A DNA stretch of 64,000 nucleotides from Candidatus Microthrix subdominans (GTDB lineage Bacteria; Actinomycetota; Acidimicrobiia; Acidimicrobiales; Microtrichaceae): positions 620,001 to 684,000 of the forward strand of contig JADJZA010000007.1 of NCBI GenBank assembly GCA_016719385.1, in the 5' to 3' direction. Shown piece after piece: positions 60,752-64,000 of the stretch. Each line of letters begins with the position of its first letter. The stretch's first letter is position 1. The notes beneath the pieces are model-generated. The model did not search any database. It was not told the origin of the DNA and saw nothing but the letters and a program-made list of their open reading frames with translations. A program made the position numbers and the translations under genes.

Positions 60752-62905
60752 TCACCGGCGGGGTGATGGTTCGTTGCCCGATGCGCTGGCCGGCGCGCCG
60801 TCGAGTGTCAGCGACAGCTCGACGATCAACTCGGTGCGCGTCGGATGCTCGCCCCAGCCCAGCGTGCCGCCCAGCTCGGTGACCGCCCGTCGCGCCGACG
60901 CCAGCCCGAAGCCCCCGGAAGGAAGCTCGGCAGGCCCGGCTTCGGCAGGTGTCGGCGAGGTTTCGGGCAGGGCGGGATCAAACCGATCGTCGAGCGGGTC
61001 GACCGCGTCCGCCTCGGCGCGGTCGGGGATGCCTCGAAAGGGCACATCGGCCCGATTGCAGACGGTCAGTCGAACGTACCGGTCGTCGAGGTCCAGCCGG
61101 ATGAGCGGTGCGGTGTCGTCGCTGTGGGCGAGCGCGTTGGCCAGGCCTTGGTTGGCGACCTGGACCAGCACCTCCATCACCTCCCCGCCGACGGGTCGAT
61201 CCCCTGTCGACTCGACGACCGGCGACAGCCCGAGCAGTTCGTAGCCAGCGGCGCACGCGGCGAGGGCGTCGGCGAGTGCCCCGGACTCGTCGTGTTCGCC
61301 ACCGGACAGTTCGGTCTCCAGCGCCTCGGTCGTCGCTGCGATGATCTGGGCCAGGCGGCTCGGGTCCTCGTCAGGGTGGGTCAACAGGTAGCGCAGCGAC
61401 TGGCAGGCCGTGTCGTGCACGGCGTCCTGAGCGGCGACCGTCTCGGCCTCGGCCACCTGCTTGGCGACCGTGGCGATCGTCTCGTTGGCGTGCCGTTCCA
61501 GCTGATCGAGCGAGTTGAACACGGCGGTGTGGGAGCGTCGCAACGCCATTCCCGCCGCCATTCCGTTGATCCAGTCGACCTGCCACCGAAACCGGTGCGT
61601 TCGCGCCGCCGGCGAGAAATACCGGTCGCCGAGAAACATGGCGGCACCGATGATTCCCCACGCCCTGAGCAGCTTGGGAAACTCGGCAATTCGGGTGGCC
61701 GCCACGGCGATGTGTACCTGGGTTTGGCCCGCCGCCCAGGTGCCGGCGACGTTGCGGTCGCTCGAGGCGCACTCGAAGGCGATGAGCAGCACAGCGAAGA
61801 GGGTGTCGGCCCGGCGGCTCCACGTGCGATCCAAGAAGGCGGGATGGGAGTCGGACCCCGGGCGTCCCCGAAGGCCGAGCCGCCCCAAGGTGACCGCTGC
61901 GGTGTAGATCGTCGACGACGTGAGCCCGGCGACCACCCAGCCGCGCCGCTGCTGGCGGTCGAACCTCGATGTGGTCACGAGAAGCGTGCTGATCAGCGTG
62001 GCCCCCACGACGGCGATGTCGCCGAAGGTCAGGCCCTGCTCGGTGCGCTCGATCAGGCGGGTCATCTCGGAAGCGTGGTCTGCCGCCGCAGCGGCGGGCG
62101 ACGCTGTTTCGTCGTCCTCCGCACCCGCCAACCAGGCGCGGAGGGGCTCGTAGGTGGCGGACGAACAGGCCAGGGCCGCGTCGATGCGGTCCTCGCGCAG
62201 GTGGCCCTCGATGTTGTTGAGCGAGTCGACCGTGTCCCGCAGGCGCCGTTCGCGCAGCTCGCGCCGCGCCCGATCGGCCAGCAGCCGCGCCTGTTCGCTC
62301 ATCAACCGGGTGCTGGCACGATCGGCCTGGGCACCGGCCTGAGTGACCTTGTGGACGGCCCAGCGTGAGCCCAGCCCCACCCCGATCGAGTTCAAGACGT
62401 TGCGACTGGCGATGTCGCTTGGCAGCCAGGACCGCTGATGGCGCCAGGCATCGACCTGGGGGAGGAGGTGAGCAAGCATCGCCGGCTCCGGTCGGTTCGG
62501 CAGCGCCAGCGCCAGCGCGGCGTTCCCCCACCAGGTCCAGAGCCCGAACCAGTCGTCGCCACGGTCGCGGTCGGCAGCACGGACGATGTGGGGGGAAAGC
62601 GCCATCAGAGCAGCCGAGGTGCCGATCACCTCGGCCGCCATCACCGGATCGTCGACCGACGAATCTCGTCCCTGACGTCGGCGCCATTCCCAGGCGGTGG
62701 CACCACCGGCGATCGCCGTCGCCAGCCACCCGAGCGCACGGCTCCGGGGCCCCCGCTGCGGGTCCATGGTGACGAATGCGGCGTTCGCCACCTGGCTCAC
62801 GCGCAGGAGCAGGTAGCCCTCCCACAGAGCGTCACCCCACCGCTGCTCCATCGACGAGGCAGCGGTCACCGCCGTGGGGTCGGCGGCCGATGGATCGGTG
62901 GACAC
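60752..62905 (-). CDS. Membrane sensor histidine kinase (partner of the LuxR-type regulator)
   Basis: About 718-aa protein. Up to about residue 480 it has several hydrophobic helices in two clusters with a charged region between (RRELRERRLRDTVDSL, likely coiled coil). The kinase core follows: AQDAVHDTACQSLRYL with a candidate phospho-His, the ATP-binding N box VANQGLANALAHS and the G box GGFGLASARRAV. This is the layout of NarL-partner kinases rather than PhoR types. The start is uncertain: GTG 62905 clears the regulator stop, GTG 62968 would overlap it by 40 bp. The ligand is unknown. Confidence 0.78.
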   Translation of the reverse strand: MSTDPSAADPTAVTAASSMEQRWGDALWEGYLLLRVSQVANAAFVTMDPQRGPRSRALGWLATAIAGGATAWEWRRRQGRDSSVDDPVMAAEVIGTSAALMALSPHIVRAADRDRGDDWFGLWTWWGNAALALALPNRPEPAMLAHLLPQVDAWRHQRSWLPSDIASRNVLNSIGVGLGSRWAVHKVTQAGAQADRASTRLMSEQARLLADRARRELRERRLRDTVDSLNNIEGHLREDRIDAALACSSATYEPLRAWLAGAEDDETASPAAAAADHASEMTRLIERTEQGLTFGDIAVVGATLISTLLVTTSRFDRQQRRGWVVAGLTSSTIYTAAVTLGRLGLRGRPGSDSHPAFLDRTWSRRADTLFAVLLIAFECASSDRNVAGTWAAGQTQVHIAVAATRIAEFPKLLRAWGIIGAAMFLGDRYFSPAARTHRFRWQVDWINGMAAGMALRRSHTAVFNSLDQLERHANETIATVAKQVAEAETVAAQDAVHDTACQSLRYLLTHPDEDPSRLAQIIAATTEALETELSGGEHDESGALADALAACAAGYELLGLSPVVESTGDRPVGGEVMEVLVQVANQGLANALAHSDDTAPLIRLDLDDRYVRLTVCNRADVPFRGIPDRAEADAVDPLDDRFDPALPETSPTPAEAGPAELPSGGFGLASARRAVTELGGTLGWGEHPTRTELIVELSLTLDGAPASASGNEPSPRR

Positions 62906-62928
62906 GAGGGAGACGCCGCTCGACGCCG

Positions 62929-63594
62929 CTAGGACTCGCTGGGACCGAGGCCGTGCTCGACCGCCCACGAGGCCAGCGCCGAGCGCTTCTTGCCCTTGAG
63001 GTCGAGCTTGGCGATGATCGAGCTGATGACGTTGTCCACCGTGCCGCCGGCAAGCCCGACCCGCAGTGCGATCTCCTTGCTGGTTGCACCGCTGGGAATC
63101 TCGTGCAAGACCCGCCGCTCGAGGTCGGTCAGCTCCTCGCCGCCGGGCAGGTACTCCACGCCGGCCTCGTAGGTGCGGCCGGCGGCCGCTTCGAGCACGG
63201 CGGTGACCAACTCGCCGCCGGCGGCCGACTTGGACACGAAGCCCAACGCTCCTGCCCGCAACGCCTCATCGCGGATGATCGCCGAACCGTGCATCGTGTA
63301 GACGACCGACGGAATGCCCCAGCTGGAGACCAGGGCAACGCTCTCGACCCCCCGGGTCTCGTGGCGAACCGCCAGGTCGATCACCGCCACCTTGACCTGT
63401 GAGGGCGTCCGCAGAGGCAGCGGCACCGCTCCAAACGATGGAAAAGTGCCGAGCACCTCCAGGCGCGCGTCCTCGCCGAGTTCCTCGGCGACGCCCCGCC
63501 GCGTCAGCGGATGGTCGTCGACGGCGATCACCCGCACCGGCGCCGTGGCCCCCGACCCGCCGGAAACGTGGGTGTTGTCAATCCTTGCGGTCAT
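62929..63594 (-). CDS. NarL/LuxR-family response regulator
   Basis: 221-aa regulator. Receiver: acidic residues in VIAVDDHPLTRRGV, phospho-acceptor Asp in VAVIDLAVR, switch Lys in FVSKSAAGG. LuxR helix-turn-helix at about 155-215: ELTDLERRVLHEI, SKEIALRVGLAGGTVDNVISSIIAKLDL. GGGAGGGCAGG precedes the ATG at 63594, so this gene is leadered. It is the cognate partner of the kinase immediately downstream. Confidence 0.9.
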   Translation of the reverse strand: MTARIDNTHVSGGSGATAPVRVIAVDDHPLTRRGVAEELGEDARLEVLGTFPSFGAVPLPLRTPSQVKVAVIDLAVRHETRGVESVALVSSWGIPSVVYTMHGSAIIRDEALRAGALGFVSKSAAGGELVTAVLEAAAGRTYEAGVEYLPGGEELTDLERRVLHEIPSGATSKEIALRVGLAGGTVDNVISSIIAKLDLKGKKRSALASWAVEHGLGPSES

Positions 63595-63828
63595 CCTGCC
63601 CTCCCGACCGGATGGTAGCGCGATCGCAGCCGGTCACCCCCTTGAAACTCATGCAGTTCCAATCTCATGCCATGTGACGGAATCGCTATCCGGCCAGAGT
63701 TCACCGGATGATGCGCAGTCGTTCCGCCTGCAGCGCTTGGTCGGTCGCCTCGGGTGGCAGCGCCACCGCCTTCGTAGCGCCGATCTGGAGCCTGCGTTTG
63801 AGCAGCTCTTCTGGTGGGCGATCCGGAG
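63595..63828. other. Intergenic region between the LuxR regulator and the nitrilase-family gene
   Basis: 234 bp. It contains the regulator's ribosome site and a possible minus-strand -10 (TACCAT, about 63615). One short open frame on the plus strand (GTG 63674 to 63832, 52 aa, ending FEQLFWWAIRS) has no promoter or ribosome signal, so I do not call it. No RNA gene seen. Confidence 0.5.
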
Positions 63829-64000
63829 CTAGTCGCGTCGGTCGGCCAGGAAACCGAACCGCTCTCGCGTGGCCGCTGTGGCCCCCGGATCGATGTCGAC
63901 CAGCAGCACGGCTTGGCGTTCGGAAGCCTCGGCCAGCACCTCGCCGTTCGGGCTGATCACCGCCGAGTCGCCGGCATAGTCCAGCTGGTTGCCGTCGGTG
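63829..64000 (-). CDS. Carbon-nitrogen hydrolase (nitrilase superfamily), C-terminal fragment
   Basis: The last about 57 codons of a gene continuing beyond the window. It reads TDGNQLDYAGDSAVISPNGEVL, the segment after the catalytic Cys in omega-amidase and related C-N hydrolases, then ends RERFGFLADRRD. The catalytic Glu-Lys-Cys triad is outside the window, so substrate class cannot be narrowed beyond the superfamily. Confidence 0.8.
   Translation of the reverse strand, partial: TDGNQLDYAGDSAVISPNGEVLAEASERQAVLLVDIDPGATAATRERFGFLADRRD

Noticed and set aside
63674..63832. 52-aa plus-strand ORF (GTG start) ending FEQLFWWAIRS
   Set aside because: No -10 hexamer or ribosome site at the start and convergent overlap with the nitrilase-family stop; protein-like composition alone is not enough.
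1..64000. tRNA, rRNA, CRISPR arrays, insertion sequences, prophage or replication origin
   Set aside because: Looked for cloverleaf ends, direct-repeat arrays, transposase or integrase motifs and DnaA-box clusters; none was seen by eye.

Overview
The window is about two-thirds G+C with dense, short-spaced genes on both strands. It carries F420-type oxidoreductases (luciferase-like and Ddn-like), a mycothiol-type CPWC reductase, a SenX3/RegX3-like pair, a DUF222/HNH '13E12' relic and many apparently leaderless genes. This points to a free-living Actinomycetota chromosome, probably Acidimicrobiia (Microthrix/Ilumatobacter-like); the class is an inference from gene content. I see no rRNA, tRNA, CRISPR array, prophage or intact insertion sequence.

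Layout. 1-1212: decayed DUF222/HNH endonuclease gene. 1311-7978: phosphate locus pstSCAB-phoU-senX3-regX3, led by tandem 11-bp PHO-box repeats. 7954-12029: cupin, aldo/keto reductase and an orphan FtsX-type permease. 12034-21486: fatty acid desaturase, PaaX-like regulator, a cluster of small redox enzymes (Ddn-like, DapB-like, two luciferase-like, CPWC reductase), amidotransferase, DUF3089 lipoprotein, cation efflux protein, Nudix hydrolase. 21507-26753: membrane glycosyltransferase-like protein, then a tightly overlapped oxidative pentose phosphate operon gnd-zwf-pgl plus an S4 RNA-binding gene. 26777-31079: divergent pair of CrcB/FluC fluoride channels, Zn alcohol dehydrogenase, YaaA, AMP-ligase. 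31300-39028: DUF3054 membrane protein, frameshifted GAF-PAS-SpoIIE phosphatase, an H(X4)D-bearing protein coupled to a biotinyl-carboxyltransferase fusion, an ArsC-like gene with an in-frame TGA at its catalytic cysteine, and a frameshifted amidase. 39143-47498: ClC channel, TrmH methyltransferase, homocysteine methyltransferase, otsA-otsB (trehalose), AEC transporter, cytochrome P450. 47779-51608: complete OpuC-type osmoprotectant ABC operon with a structured leader. 51605-64000: PhzF protein, CPBP protease, aldo/keto reductase, orphan ABC ATPase, UppP, beta-propeller protein, CoxL-like molybdenum subunit with an internal 21-bp minisatellite, histidine kinase/LuxR regulator pair, and a nitrilase-superfamily gene running off the end.

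How the genes fit together. Phosphate sensing and uptake, the oxidative pentose phosphate pathway (NADPH, and via F420 enzymes possibly reduced F420), trehalose synthesis and osmolyte uptake suggest an organism coping with fluctuating nutrients and osmolarity.

The two strongest observations: (1) 37291-37647 encodes an ArsC homologue in which residue 12, the catalytic Cys of Escherichia coli ArsC, is TGA. Arg60, Arg94 and Arg107 are kept at identical positions, and a bacterial SECIS-like hairpin starts 11 nt after the TGA, so this is a candidate selenoprotein. (2) About twenty genes start 6-10 nt after a TANNNT hexamer, including back-to-back genes whose -10 elements overlap. This indicates widespread leaderless transcription and fixes several start codons.
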